64,000 nt of DNA. Source: Myxococcales bacterium (GTDB lineage: Bacteria; Myxococcota_A; Polyangia; Polyangiales; Ga0077539). Shown here piece by piece: positions 16,829 through 26,674 of this stretch. Made by a program: the position numbers and the translations under genes. Location: assembly GCA_030652255.1 (NCBI GenBank), contig JAUSAZ010000035.1, positions 1 through 64,000 on the forward strand, given 5' to 3'. The notes under the pieces are model-generated. The model was not told the origin of the DNA. It did no database searches and was given only the letters and a program-made list of their open reading frames with translations. The stretch's first letter is position 1; the number at the start of each line of letters is the position of its first letter.

Positions 16829-18114
16829 TGCGCGTCGACCGGCGCGGGGCCCAGGTCCTCGCCGCCCTCGCGCTGCTCTATACCGCCCAGGGTATTCCCT
16901 TCGGCCTCGCCGCCGAGTACCTCCCGGTGGTGCTGCGCGAGATGGGCTACTCGCGCACCTTCATCGCCTCGGTCTTCTGGCTCCAGCTCCCGTGGCAGCT
17001 GAAGGTCCTCTGGGCGCCGCTCGGCGACCACCCCAGGGTGCGCCCGTACGCCCGGCACATCCTGCTGGCGCTCCAGTGCGGGCTCGCGCTCGCGACGGCC
17101 TCGTACGCCCTCTTCCCCATCGCCACGGGGCTGCGCTGGTGGTTCGGCATCACCTTCGTCTCGGCCCTCTTCGCGGCCACGCAGGACATCTTCGTCGACG
17201 CCTTTGCGGTGCGCTCCCTCGACGCGCAGGGCCGCGGCTACGGCAACACGGCGCAGGTCGCGGGCTACCGCGTGGGCATCGTCCTCGGCGGCGTCGCGCT
17301 GCTCCACTACCAGACCCGCTGGGGCACCGCGCCGACGCTGCTCGCGTGCGCCGGGCTCATCCTGCTGGCGGGCCTCGGCGCCTTCGCGCTGCGCCACGAC
17401 CCGCCCGCCCCGGCGCTCGCAGACCCGACGTCGGCGGCGCGCCCGCGGCCCACCGGGGCGGTGCTGCTGCACCAGCTGCGCGCGGTGGTGGCCCGGGACG
17501 TGTGGCGCGTCGCGGCGCTGGCGGTGACGTACAAGCTCGGGGCGCACACGGCCGCGGCGCTCATCAAGCCGATGCTGGTCGACCACGGGTGGACCCGCGA
17601 GGCCATCAAGGACGCCGTGGTGCTCTACGGCACCGGGGCGTCCATCGTGGGCGCGGCGCTCGGGGGGCTGCTGCACCGCTGGGTGCGGGAGACGCGCGCG
17701 CTCGGGCTCGCGGCGGTGGTGCAGGCGGCGTCGATGGTCCCGCTGGCGGCGGCGGCGATGCGGGGCGCGCCGCCGGGGGTCACCGTCGCGGCCATCGTGG
17801 CGGAGCACCTCGCGAGCGGGCTCGGCACCACGGTGCTCTTCGCGGCGCTGATGAGCGCCACGCACCGCGACCGGGCGGCGCTGCACTACACCGTGCTCAC
17901 CAGCCTCAACGCGGTGGCCATCGCGGTGGGCGGCTACGCCGGGTCGATCACCGCCGACGCGGCGGGGCTCCCGGCCGCGGTGGGGCTGGCGATGGTGCTC
18001 TGCGTCGCGCCCTGCGCGCTGCTGCCGCGGTGGGCGGCGCACGCGTCGCGCAGCGCGGGGCTGGACGAGGCGGAAGTGGAAGAATCGTTGACGGTGCGCG
18101 GCGGTTCCCTCTAG
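16828..18114 (+). CDS. MFS permease, AmpG/PAT-family-like
   Basis: A 428-residue membrane transporter with about 12 hydrophobic segments. The N-terminus (AALALLYTAQGIPFGLAAEYLPVVLREMGYSRTFI) and the loop ATQDIFVDAFAVRSL resemble the AmpG muropeptide permease and acetyl-CoA transporter branch (PAT family) of the major facilitator superfamily. The motif QDxxxDxxA is typical of that branch. A longer cytoplasmic loop after segment 6 carries the usual Arg/Ala/Pro-rich sequence. The start ATG overlaps the hydrolase stop by one base. If it is an AmpG-type permease it would import cell-wall fragments, and the coupled hydrolase might process them. Both points are inference. Confidence 0.82.
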   Translation: MRVDRRGAQVLAALALLYTAQGIPFGLAAEYLPVVLREMGYSRTFIASVFWLQLPWQLKVLWAPLGDHPRVRPYARHILLALQCGLALATASYALFPIATGLRWWFGITFVSALFAATQDIFVDAFAVRSLDAQGRGYGNTAQVAGYRVGIVLGGVALLHYQTRWGTAPTLLACAGLILLAGLGAFALRHDPPAPALADPTSAARPRPTGAVLLHQLRAVVARDVWRVAALAVTYKLGAHTAAALIKPMLVDHGWTREAIKDAVVLYGTGASIVGAALGGLLHRWVRETRALGLAAVVQAASMVPLAAAAMRGAPPGVTVAAIVAEHLASGLGTTVLFAALMSATHRDRAALHYTVLTSLNAVAIAVGGYAGSITADAAGLPAAVGLAMVLCVAPCALLPRWAAHASRSAGLDEAEVEESLTVRGGSL

Positions 18115-18172
18115 GCTGGCGCGGCGCGGCGGGAGAGGTACTGCACCACGCTCTTGAAGGCCGACAACCTCG

Positions 18173-19294
18173 ATGGACCTCGATGTCGGTTATGTCTGTG
18201 CCCACTGTGACTGCTACGCGCCCCTCGGGGCGACGATCTGTCCCCGGTGCGCCCGGGCGCTGGGCTTCGATGAGCCCGGCCCCACCATCCCCCCGGCCCG
18301 CTTCTCCGTGGCGCCTCCGCCCGAGCCCGAAGAGCTCATCGAGGCCGACCCGCTGCCTTCGCTCGACCACGTGCTCGAGCCCACCTTCCCCACGCTTGGC
18401 GAGGCGGCCCCGGCTCCGCGTTCCGAGCCCGCGGCGCCGCCCGTCGGGCCCCACAAGATTCCGCTCAGGTTCGTTCCCACGGAGGCGCTGATGGATCAGG
18501 CCCGAAGCTACGTCTGCAAGAAGTGTTATTCCCCCGTGCCGCAGGGCCACAAGTTCTGCGGTCGCTGCGGCGAGCCGGTGCCCCGCGAGGTGCTCGGCGC
18601 GCAGACGATCATGTTCAGCAAGATGCTCGAGCCCGGCAAGGCCAAGCTCGTGCTCATCAAGGGCGAAGGGTTCCAGAGCGACCCCTCCGACGAGACGGCG
18701 TACCTGCTCGGCGGGCGGCAGCACCCCTGCGGCCGCACCCAGGGCGACATCCTCTTCGAGCATGACCCGTGGGTCTCGCCCCTGCACGCGACCTTCTTCT
18801 ACCGCGACGACGGCAAGCTGGTGATCCGCGACGAGGCCTCCCTCAACGGGGTCTTCGTGCGGGTGCGCGCGCCGATGCCCATCCAGCCGGGCGACACCTT
18901 CCTGGCGGGCGAGCAGGTGTTCCGCCTGGAGACCACCCCGCGGCCCTCGGACGGCAACGACGCCGAGGGCACGCAGTTCTACTCGTCGCCGAAGCGGGTC
19001 TCGCCCTTCCGGGTGGTGCAGATCCTCCGCAACGGCATCCTGGCCACGCAGGTGTGCGCCCGCGAGAGCTCCCTCACGGTGGGCCGCGAGGGCTGCGACA
19101 TGAACTTCCCCAACGACCCGTACATGTCCACCCGCCACGCGCGCGTCGAGCTCACGGCGCAGGGCGGCTTCGTGCTGCTCGACACGGGCAGCAAGAACGG
19201 CACGTACCTCTCGATCCGCGGCGAGCGCGAGCTCAACCACGGGGACTACCTCTTCATCGGTCGCGAGCTGCTCCGCGTGGACATCTCCGCTTGA
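18173..19294 (+). CDS. Double zinc-ribbon, double FHA-domain protein
   Basis: A 373-residue signalling-type protein. Two zinc ribbons come first: CAHCDCYAPLGATICPRCARAL (residues about 9-30) and CKKCYSPVPQGHKFCGRCGEPV (about 118-139), joined by a Pro/Glu-rich linker. Two FHA phosphothreonine-binding domains follow. The first has GRTQGDILFEHDPWVSPLHATF and DEASLNGVFVRV. The second has VGREGCDMNFPNDPYMSTRHARV and DTGSKNGTYLSI. The GR, S..HA and NG signature residues are present in both copies. No kinase or enzymatic domain is attached, so it is probably an adaptor reading Ser/Thr phosphorylation. It forms a pair with the next gene, which has the same four-domain order. Confidence 0.9.
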   Translation: MDLDVGYVCAHCDCYAPLGATICPRCARALGFDEPGPTIPPARFSVAPPPEPEELIEADPLPSLDHVLEPTFPTLGEAAPAPRSEPAAPPVGPHKIPLRFVPTEALMDQARSYVCKKCYSPVPQGHKFCGRCGEPVPREVLGAQTIMFSKMLEPGKAKLVLIKGEGFQSDPSDETAYLLGGRQHPCGRTQGDILFEHDPWVSPLHATFFYRDDGKLVIRDEASLNGVFVRVRAPMPIQPGDTFLAGEQVFRLETTPRPSDGNDAEGTQFYSSPKRVSPFRVVQILRNGILATQVCARESSLTVGREGCDMNFPNDPYMSTRHARVELTAQGGFVLLDTGSKNGTYLSIRGERELNHGDYLFIGRELLRVDISA

Positions 19295-19331
19295 TCAGCT
19301 CCCGCAAGTCTCGAATGGATGGAGGCGCGTC

Positions 19332-20594
<1,263 letters not shown>

Positions 20595-20670
20595 AATCCT
20601 GACGCTCCGCCTGCGTACACGGCTCCGCGCTCGCGTGAGCGGCGGGTGCTCGCGTAGCATCGGCGCCCTC

Positions 20671-22095
20671 ATGCGCGCGCTGGTGCTCCCCTCCCTCTTC
20701 TTCCTCGGGTCGTCGCTGCTCCCCTCCGTCGCGTCCGCGCAGACGGGCTGCGCCGACGGGTATGCGGGCTGCGCGAGCGCGCCCATCCACTACGAGCACC
20801 GCGAGGGGCTGCCGGTGGAGTTCAACTTCGACACCGGGTGGGTGCCCGCCCGCTCGCCGGTGCAGGTGCGCATCGAGACGGTGCTCGCGGGCAGCACCCG
20901 GGTCTCCCTCGACGGCTCGCTGGTGGGATCGTGGCCCGAGCCCATGAGCCTGACGGCCGAGCCCACCGCGGGGGGCGGCGCCCTCTCCGTGGACTACGGG
21001 CTGGTGTTCCGCGCGCGCGCCCGGCTCGACCTCGACATCGGCGTGGCGCCCGTGCGCTGGGAGGGCAACCTCCCGTACCTCCCGATGATCGACTTCCGCG
21101 CGATGTCCGCCACCACCTTCCAGCCCTGGGCGTGGGGCCGCGTGGCGACCATGGGGCGCACGATGCGCCAGCGCGTGGCGGACATCTCCATCACCGACTC
21201 CATCATCCGGATTCCGGGCATCTCCGGGGGGTTCACGCTCGAGGCGACGGGCGAGGTCGAGGCGGGCTACCGCTCGACGCGCTTCACCTTCGGCGGCCAG
21301 GCCGACCCCATCACCCAGGGGATGCTGCGCACGCAGGCGGTGTTCATGGCCGGGTCCTTCGTGGAGTACGCGCCGGCGCTGGAGGGCGTGCTCGACTACA
21401 CGGTGGGCGTGCGGCTCTACCCCGCGCTCTACGTCTCCCTCGCCGGCCGCCGCTGGACCATCGGGCTCCCGGAGATCCCGGTGAACGTCGGGCCGGTGCC
21501 GCGCGACCTGCGCTTCGACCCGTCGCTGGCCCGCCTCGGGCTCCCGGACATCCAGAGCGACATGGCCACGGTGGACTTCGGCGAGGTGACCCTCGGCCGC
21601 TCGACGGAGCGCGACGTCACCCTTCGCAACGTGGGCGAGGGCGACGGGCGGCTGCTGTCCATCGCGGGCGACGGGCCCTTCACGTCGCCGACGAGCTCGC
21701 GCCCGCTGCCCGTGAGCTCGCGCTCGACGGTGGTGGTGACCTTCATGCCGGTGCGCCCGGGGCCCGTCGAGGGGACGATGGTGATCACCACCAACGACCC
21801 CGACAACCCCCGGGTGCGGGTGGCGGTGCGGGGCGTCGGCGTGGCGCCGCCGATGGTGGAGGTCGACGCGGGCCCCATGGTGGTCGCGGAGGACGGCGGG
21901 GTGGTCGCGGAGGACGGCGGGGTTCCGCCGGCGCTGACGGGCACCGACGACGGCGGATGCGGGTGCTCGGTGCCCGGGCCGACACGCAAGGGGCCGGGTT
22001 GGATGGCCGCGCTGCTGGGGTTTGGTGTATGGGGGGCCGCGCGCCGGTCCCGAAGGGGGGCGGCGAGGCGACGGAAGACGGAGGAGAGACCATGA
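20671..22095 (+). CDS. Exported protein with HYDIN/choice-of-anchor-D domain and MYXO-CTERM-type tail
   Basis: A 474-residue secreted protein. The signal peptide (ALVLPSLFFLGSSLLPSVASAQ) is followed by a beta-rich N-terminal region of about 260 residues. An Ig-like domain of the HYDIN/ASPM type follows (MATVDFGEVTLGRSTERDVTLRNVGEG, then GTMVITTNDPDNPRVRVAVRGVGV). The C-terminus has a DDGGCGCSVPG Cys motif, one hydrophobic segment (GWMAALLGFGVWGA) and an Arg-rich end. This is the MYXO-CTERM sorting-signal layout known in Myxococcota. The protein is therefore probably processed and displayed on the cell surface. A tandem 21-base duplication (21880-21921) repeats VVAEDGG just before the tail. 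The stop overlaps the ATG of ilvE. Confidence 0.85.
   Translation: MRALVLPSLFFLGSSLLPSVASAQTGCADGYAGCASAPIHYEHREGLPVEFNFDTGWVPARSPVQVRIETVLAGSTRVSLDGSLVGSWPEPMSLTAEPTAGGGALSVDYGLVFRARARLDLDIGVAPVRWEGNLPYLPMIDFRAMSATTFQPWAWGRVATMGRTMRQRVADISITDSIIRIPGISGGFTLEATGEVEAGYRSTRFTFGGQADPITQGMLRTQAVFMAGSFVEYAPALEGVLDYTVGVRLYPALYVSLAGRRWTIGLPEIPVNVGPVPRDLRFDPSLARLGLPDIQSDMATVDFGEVTLGRSTERDVTLRNVGEGDGRLLSIAGDGPFTSPTSSRPLPVSSRSTVVVTFMPVRPGPVEGTMVITTNDPDNPRVRVAVRGVGVAPPMVEVDAGPMVVAEDGGVVAEDGGVPPALTGTDDGGCGCSVPGPTRKGPGWMAALLGFGVWGAARRSRRGAARRRKTEERP
21880..21921 (+). repeat. Tandem 21-base duplication
   Basis: GTGGTCGCGGAGGACGGCGGG occurs twice without a gap and without mismatches, encoding VVAEDGG twice in the linker before the MYXO-CTERM-like tail. 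The perfect identity implies a recent slippage event. Confidence 0.9.
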
Positions 22096-23159
22096 AGCTT
22101 GAGGTTCGCATCGAGCGCACGCGCGCCCCGAAGGCCCATCCCCCCGAGAGCGAGCTCGGCTTCGGGCGCCACTTCACCGACCACATGCTGCTCGTCGACT
22201 TCCACGACGGCCGCGGGTGGAGCGACGCGCGCGTGGTGCCCTACGGCCCCCTCTCGCTCGACCCGGCGGCGGCGGTGCTGCACTACGGCCAGGCGATGTT
22301 CGAGGGCGCCAAGGCCATCCGCGGCGACGACGGGGCGGTGCGCCTCTTCCGCCTCGAGCGCCACTGCGAGCGCATGGCCAGCGGGGCGCCGCGGCTGTGC
22401 ATGCCGTCGCCCGACCCCGAGATGCTCGCCCACGCCATCACCGAGCTGGTGAAGGTCGAGGAGGCGTGGGTGCCCCGCGCGCGCAACACGGCGCTGTATA
22501 TCCGCCCGACCCTGGTGGCGACGGAGCCCTTCCTCGGGGTGCGCCCGGCCAACCAGTACCTGCTGTACGTGATCCTCTCGCCGGTGGGCTCGTACTACGG
22601 CGGCGACACGCTCAAGCCGGTGCGCATCTGGGTCGAGACCCAGCAGACGCGCGCGGCGAAGGGCGGCCTCGGGGCCGTGAAGGCGGGCGCCAACTACGCG
22701 TCGAGCTTGCAAGCGGCGATGCGCGCCAAGAAGGAGGGCTACGACCAGGTGCTGTGGCTCGACGGCGCGAAGCACGAGATGCTCGAAGAGGTCGGCACCA
22801 TGAACCTCTTCCTGGTGCTGGGCGACGAGCTGGTGACCCCGGCGCTGGGCGACACCATCCTGTCCGGCGTCACGCGCGACTGCATCCTCACGCTGGCGCG
22901 GGCGCGGGGCATCAAGGTCACCGAGCGGCCGCTGAGCCTCGCCGAGATCATCGCGGCGCACGACAGCGGCAAGCTGAAGGAGGTCTTCGGCAGCGGCACG
23001 GCGGCGGTGGTGAGCCCCGTGTCCGAGCTGGTGACGGCCGACCGGCGGATGATCGTCGGCGACGGCGTCGGCCCCATCGGGCAGTCGTTCTATGACGAGC
23101 TCACGGCCATCCAGCGCGGCGCCAAGCGCGACGAGCACGGCTGGCTGACGACGCTCTGA
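22092..23159 (+). CDS. ilvE: Branched-chain amino acid aminotransferase
   Basis: A 355-residue class IV PLP-dependent aminotransferase for the last step of Leu, Ile and Val synthesis. The length and motifs are those of the longer, eukaryote-like BCAT type II group: FGRHFTDHMLLVDF near the N-terminus, LHYGQAMFEGAKAIRG, YIRPTLVATEPFLGV, and GAVKAGANYASSLQA containing the PLP lysine (K197). The EEVGTMNLF and SGVTRDCIL motifs, which contact the cofactor phosphate, are present. The ATG at 22092 overlaps the previous stop (ATGA) and has GGAGGAGAG upstream, so it is translated with the preceding exported-protein gene although no functional link is evident. Confidence 0.95.
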   Translation: MKLEVRIERTRAPKAHPPESELGFGRHFTDHMLLVDFHDGRGWSDARVVPYGPLSLDPAAAVLHYGQAMFEGAKAIRGDDGAVRLFRLERHCERMASGAPRLCMPSPDPEMLAHAITELVKVEEAWVPRARNTALYIRPTLVATEPFLGVRPANQYLLYVILSPVGSYYGGDTLKPVRIWVETQQTRAAKGGLGAVKAGANYASSLQAAMRAKKEGYDQVLWLDGAKHEMLEEVGTMNLFLVLGDELVTPALGDTILSGVTRDCILTLARARGIKVTERPLSLAEIIAAHDSGKLKEVFGSGTAAVVSPVSELVTADRRMIVGDGVGPIGQSFYDELTAIQRGAKRDEHGWLTTL

Positions 23160-23195
23160 GGGGCATCTCCCCCCGCTCCGCCCCACGCTCGTGCC

Positions 23196-23612
23196 ATGAC
23201 CGTCCACCGCGCCTCCATCGAGCTCCGCACCGCCGGCCGCGGGACCTACGCCATCACCGACCGGGTGCAGTCCGCCGTCGCGGCCTCCGGCCTGCGCGAG
23301 GGGCTCTGCAACGTGTTCGTCCACCACACGAGCGCGTCGCTCATCCTGTGCGAAAACGCCTCCCCCGACGTGCGCCGCGACCTCGAGACCTTCTTCGCCG
23401 CGCTCGTCCCCGACGGCGATCGCCGCTACGTGCACACCGACGAGGGCGACGACGACATGCCCGCCCACGTCCGCAGCGTGCTCACCGGCTCCACCCTCAC
23501 GATCCCCGTCGCCGACGGCCGCTGCGACCTCGGCACCTGGCAGGGCGTCTACCTCTGGGAGCACCGCCGCGCGCCCCACACCCGCCGCGTGACCGTCACC
23601 GTCCTCGGCTGA
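23196..23612 (+). CDS. YjbQ family protein (UPF0047)
   Basis: A 138-residue single-domain protein of the YjbQ/UPF0047 family. Diagnostic motifs are FVHHTSASLILCENASPDVRRDLETFF, then HTDEGDDDMPAHVRSVLTGSTLTIPV and GTWQGVYLWEHR. The conserved His and Asp residues cluster in a presumed metal or active site. Family members have been reported to support thiamin-phosphate synthesis when overexpressed, but their normal role is unsettled. Full length, normal start; single gene between ilvE and the Cys-rich LamG lipoprotein gene. Confidence 0.93.
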   Translation: MTVHRASIELRTAGRGTYAITDRVQSAVAASGLREGLCNVFVHHTSASLILCENASPDVRRDLETFFAALVPDGDRRYVHTDEGDDDMPAHVRSVLTGSTLTIPVADGRCDLGTWQGVYLWEHRRAPHTRRVTVTVLG

Positions 23613-23694
23613 CCCTCACAGCCCCCCTCTGGCGCGGCGCTTCCCTCGACGGCGATGGCCCGTGTAGGGTCGAGCGTCGGAGGGTCTTGCGCCG

Positions 23695-25788
23695 ATGGCC
23701 ACACTGCGACGGGACGGCTGGGATACGTGGGTTCGGGTCGCGGCCGTCGCGGCGCTGACGGGCTGCAGCGGCGAGTCCGTCGTCGCCGTCGACGCGCAGA
23801 CCGCCGCGCCCGACCTCGGCGCTACAACCGATGTGGTCGTCGACGTCGGCACCCTCGATCGACCCACCCCCGACGCGGGCGCACCCGACGCGGGCGCACC
23901 CGACGTCCCGCCCCTCGACACGCCGCCGTTTCGTTGCAGCGCTCGCGCCGACTGCGCGGGCAACGCCGAGGGGCCCGCCTGCGACGTCGCGACGGGTCGC
24001 TGCGTGCCCTGCACCCCCGCCGACGACGCCTGCGCGGCGGGCTCCTACTGCGCCCCCACCAACACGTGCTCGCCCGGGTGTCGCGACGACGGCGCCTGCA
24101 TCACCGCGACGGACGCCGGGGTCGATCGGGGCCGCTGCGACCCTGGCACCCGCCAGTGCGTGGCCTGCGCGTCGGACGATCACTGCCCGCCCGGCAACCT
24201 CTGCGTGGGCAACGTCTGCGTGGCCGGGTGCTCCGCCGCGCGCGGGTGCCCGACGGGCAGCTCGTGCTGCGAGGGCGCCTGCGTCGACCTCCAGTCGAGC
24301 GTGGCGGCCTGCGGCGCGTGCGGCGCCCGCTGCGCCGTCCCCAACGGCACGGCGAGCTGCCAGAACGCCCGGTGCACCGTCGCGGTCTGCACCCTGCCCT
24401 TCGCGGACTGTGACCGCAGCGCGAGCAACGGCTGCGAGGCCGACACCCGCAGCGACATGGCCCACTGCGGCGGATGCGGGGCGACCTGCGACGCGCGGCC
24501 CAACACCGTGGCGACCTGCGCGCTCGGGCGCTGCGTGCGGGAGTGCGTCGCGGGCTACGCCGACTGCGACGGCGACGCGGGCAACGGCTGCGAGGTCGAC
24601 ACCCGCAGCGACGTCGCCCACTGCGGCGCCTGCCGGGCGGGGTGCTCGCCGCCCAACGCGACGGCGGCGTGCGAGGCCGGGCGGTGCTCCGTCGCCCGCT
24701 GCGCCGCGGGCTTCGCCGACTGCGACGGCAGCGCGGCCAACGGCTGCGAGGTCGACACGCTCACCGCGGTCTCGCACTGCGGGTCGTGCGGGGCGCGGTG
24801 CGCGTCGCTGCCCAACGCCTTCCCGGGGTGTACGGGCGGCGCCTGCGTGACGTCGTGCCTCATGGGCTTCCAGGACTGCGACGGCAGCGCGGCCAACGGC
24901 TGCGAGGCCGACCTGCGGAGCGACCTCGCGAACTGCGGCGCGTGCCGGTCGTCGTGCGCGCTGCCCAACGCGACCGGGGCCTGCGCGATGGGCGGGTGCG
25001 TCGTCGGCGCCTGCGCGACGGGCTTCGGCGACTGCGACGGCAGCGCGTCCAACGGGTGCGAGGTCGACCTCGGGGCGAGCGCCGCGCACTGCGGGGCCTG
25101 CGGGACGGCCTGCGCCGCGGGCGATGTCTGCGCGGGCGGCCGGTGCGGGCCCGACCTCTCCCCGGGGAGGCTCGCGTGGTACCGCTTCGACGGCTCGCTC
25201 GCCGACTCGGTGCGGGGCGCCGCGGGCCTCGGCGTCGCGGGGGGCAGCGCGAGCGCCTACGTCGCGGGCCGTCACGGCGGCGCGCTGTCGCTGTCGGGGA
25301 GCGCGTTCGTGGACGTCCCGGACCTGCCCGAGCAGCACGCGGTCACGGTGGCGGCGTGGGTGCGCGATGTCACGCGCCCGGGGCCCATCGTCGACGCCTG
25401 GACGCGCACGGAGAACTACCTCCTCCAGGCCGCCAGCGTGAGCGGCGCGGTGCGGCTGTCGGGCGGCTTCCACGACTGGCCCGACACCGCCTCCGTCTTC
25501 CCGGAGATCCACGTCACCTCGGGGGTGGCGGTGCCCGCGGACCGCTGGCACCTCGGCGTCGCGACCTACGATGGCGGCACGCTGCGGCTCTACGCCGACG
25601 CGGTGCTCCAGGGCAGCGCGACCACCAACCGCGGCGCGGCGTACTCCTCTCCGGGCGCCCGGGTCGCCGACCTGCGCATCGGCGTCGACCGCAACGGCGC
25701 CACCCTCGCGGCGACCATCGACGAGGTCATGATCTGGAACCGCGCGCTCTCGCAGCGGGAGATCAGCGCCCTCTACGAAGCGCCGTAG
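23695..25788 (+). CDS. Cys-rich repeat lipoprotein with C-terminal LamG/concanavalin-like domain
   Basis: A 697-residue lipoprotein: lipobox ALTGC with the acylated Cys near residue 24, then an Asp/Ala/Pro linker (TPDAGAPDAGAPDVPPLDTPP). Residues about 80-210 hold irregular Cys modules. Residues about 238-475 hold 52-residue modules of pattern DCDxSxxNGCExDxxxxxxHCGxCxxxC, repeated at an exact 156-base period. From residue about 490 a concanavalin-like LamG domain follows (LAWYRFDGSLADSVRGAAG, HGGALSLSGSAFVDVPD, RWHLGVATYDGGTLRLYADAVL, ATIDEVMIWNRALSQREISALYE). Such domains bind carbohydrates or proteins. The arrangement of lipid anchor, flexible linker, disulfide-rich stalk and lectin-like head suggests a surface adhesin, which is inference. 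Confidence 0.88.
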   Translation: MATLRRDGWDTWVRVAAVAALTGCSGESVVAVDAQTAAPDLGATTDVVVDVGTLDRPTPDAGAPDAGAPDVPPLDTPPFRCSARADCAGNAEGPACDVATGRCVPCTPADDACAAGSYCAPTNTCSPGCRDDGACITATDAGVDRGRCDPGTRQCVACASDDHCPPGNLCVGNVCVAGCSAARGCPTGSSCCEGACVDLQSSVAACGACGARCAVPNGTASCQNARCTVAVCTLPFADCDRSASNGCEADTRSDMAHCGGCGATCDARPNTVATCALGRCVRECVAGYADCDGDAGNGCEVDTRSDVAHCGACRAGCSPPNATAACEAGRCSVARCAAGFADCDGSAANGCEVDTLTAVSHCGSCGARCASLPNAFPGCTGGACVTSCLMGFQDCDGSAANGCEADLRSDLANCGACRSSCALPNATGACAMGGCVVGACATGFGDCDGSASNGCEVDLGASAAHCGACGTACAAGDVCAGGRCGPDLSPGRLAWYRFDGSLADSVRGAAGLGVAGGSASAYVAGRHGGALSLSGSAFVDVPDLPEQHAVTVAAWVRDVTRPGPIVDAWTRTENYLLQAASVSGAVRLSGGFHDWPDTASVFPEIHVTSGVAVPADRWHLGVATYDGGTLRLYADAVLQGSATTNRGAAYSSPGARVADLRIGVDRNGATLAATIDEVMIWNRALSQREISALYEAP
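24406..25110 (+). repeat. 156-base coding repeats (52-residue Cys modules)
   Basis: The GACTGYGAC element that opens each module begins at 24406, 24562, 24718, 24874 and 25030, so the spacing is exactly 156 bases each time. Modules differ by many substitutions but by no net length change; the last copy is incomplete. Confidence 0.9.
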
Positions 25789-25802
25789 CGCTCGGCGGCG
25801 CG

Positions 25803-26531
25803 TCAGGGCTGGAGGTAGCCCACGAGGCTGAGGCCGACGGAGGCGCCGACGAGGTGCTCGGCGGCTTCGAGCGGGGGGTTGACGCGGCTGGCGGTGAAGG
25901 TGAGGTCGCCGAGGAGGCGCTCGCGGCGCACGACCCGCCCGGACAGCACGAGGCTGGCCGAGCGCCCGAGGGCCACCTCGGCCCCGAGGCCCGCCGACAC
26001 GTCGAAGAAGAACATCCCGTCGGCGGGGCAGTCGTCGCCGGGGAGCGGCGCGCGGCTGCGGAGCGAGGCGTTGAGCGCGCCCAGCCCGACGCCCCCGAGC
26101 AGGAACACCTGCACGGTGTGATAGGGCAGCAGGAAGAAGCGCGCGTCGAGGGTGGTGCCGAAGTCGATGACGGTGTCGGGGCCGTCGAGGCGCTGCATCT
26201 CGCCGCCGCCCATGCCCAGGCCGACGTCGATGGCGAGGCGGGCGACGGGTCGGAAGACGAGGCCCACCTCGCCGCGGGTGCGCTGGAGCCGGCCGCGCGG
26301 GAGCATCAGCTGATCGACGCGGAGGAACATCCCCGCGCCCACGCGCGTGCCTCGCAGCGCCGGCTCCGAGCGCGGGCGCCCCGGGGCTGGAGCGCCGCTG
26401 GACTGCGCCGTGGCCAGGGCCGGCATCATGGCCAGGGTCGCACCTGCCGCTGCCGCTGCGAGCCACCGCGGAAGTCGACCCCAGGGGTACCCCCCCGACG
26501 CAGAACGACGAGGACCATGCAACGCCACCAT
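25803..26531 (-). CDS. Exported beta-barrel-like protein, function unknown
   Basis: A 242-residue protein with an N-terminal signal region (WLAAAAAGATLAMMPALATAQS). About ten alternating hydrophobic/polar strands follow (VGAGMFLRVDQLML, GEVGLVFRPVARLAIDVGLGMG, FFLLPYHTVQVFLLGGVGLGALNAS, GLGAEVALGRSASLVLSGRVV). The sequence ends in LVGASVGLSLVGYLQP, similar to small outer-membrane beta-barrels of the OmpA/OmpW-like type found in Polyangia. No named family is assigned. Two Cys-free halves flank one Cys (DDCPADG). It is divergent from the PerM-family gene, with 143 bases between the two starts, and ends 14 bases from the LamG lipoprotein stop in a tail-to-tail arrangement. Confidence 0.78.
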   Translation of the reverse strand: MVALHGPRRSASGGYPWGRLPRWLAAAAAGATLAMMPALATAQSSGAPAPGRPRSEPALRGTRVGAGMFLRVDQLMLPRGRLQRTRGEVGLVFRPVARLAIDVGLGMGGGEMQRLDGPDTVIDFGTTLDARFFLLPYHTVQVFLLGGVGLGALNASLRSRAPLPGDDCPADGMFFFDVSAGLGAEVALGRSASLVLSGRVVRRERLLGDLTFTASRVNPPLEAAEHLVGASVGLSLVGYLQP

Positions 26532-26674
26532 AGGAGTCCGTGTGTGGGGGCCTGGCCATGGAAGTCAACCCGCGGCCGACCGCGATGCCCTCAAGAACTC
26601 CGGGGGCTCGGTGCCGTGCGCGCTGGTCCGCCGCCGCTTGCGCTTGCGGCCGGATGCCCGAGAGAGGGGAGGCC

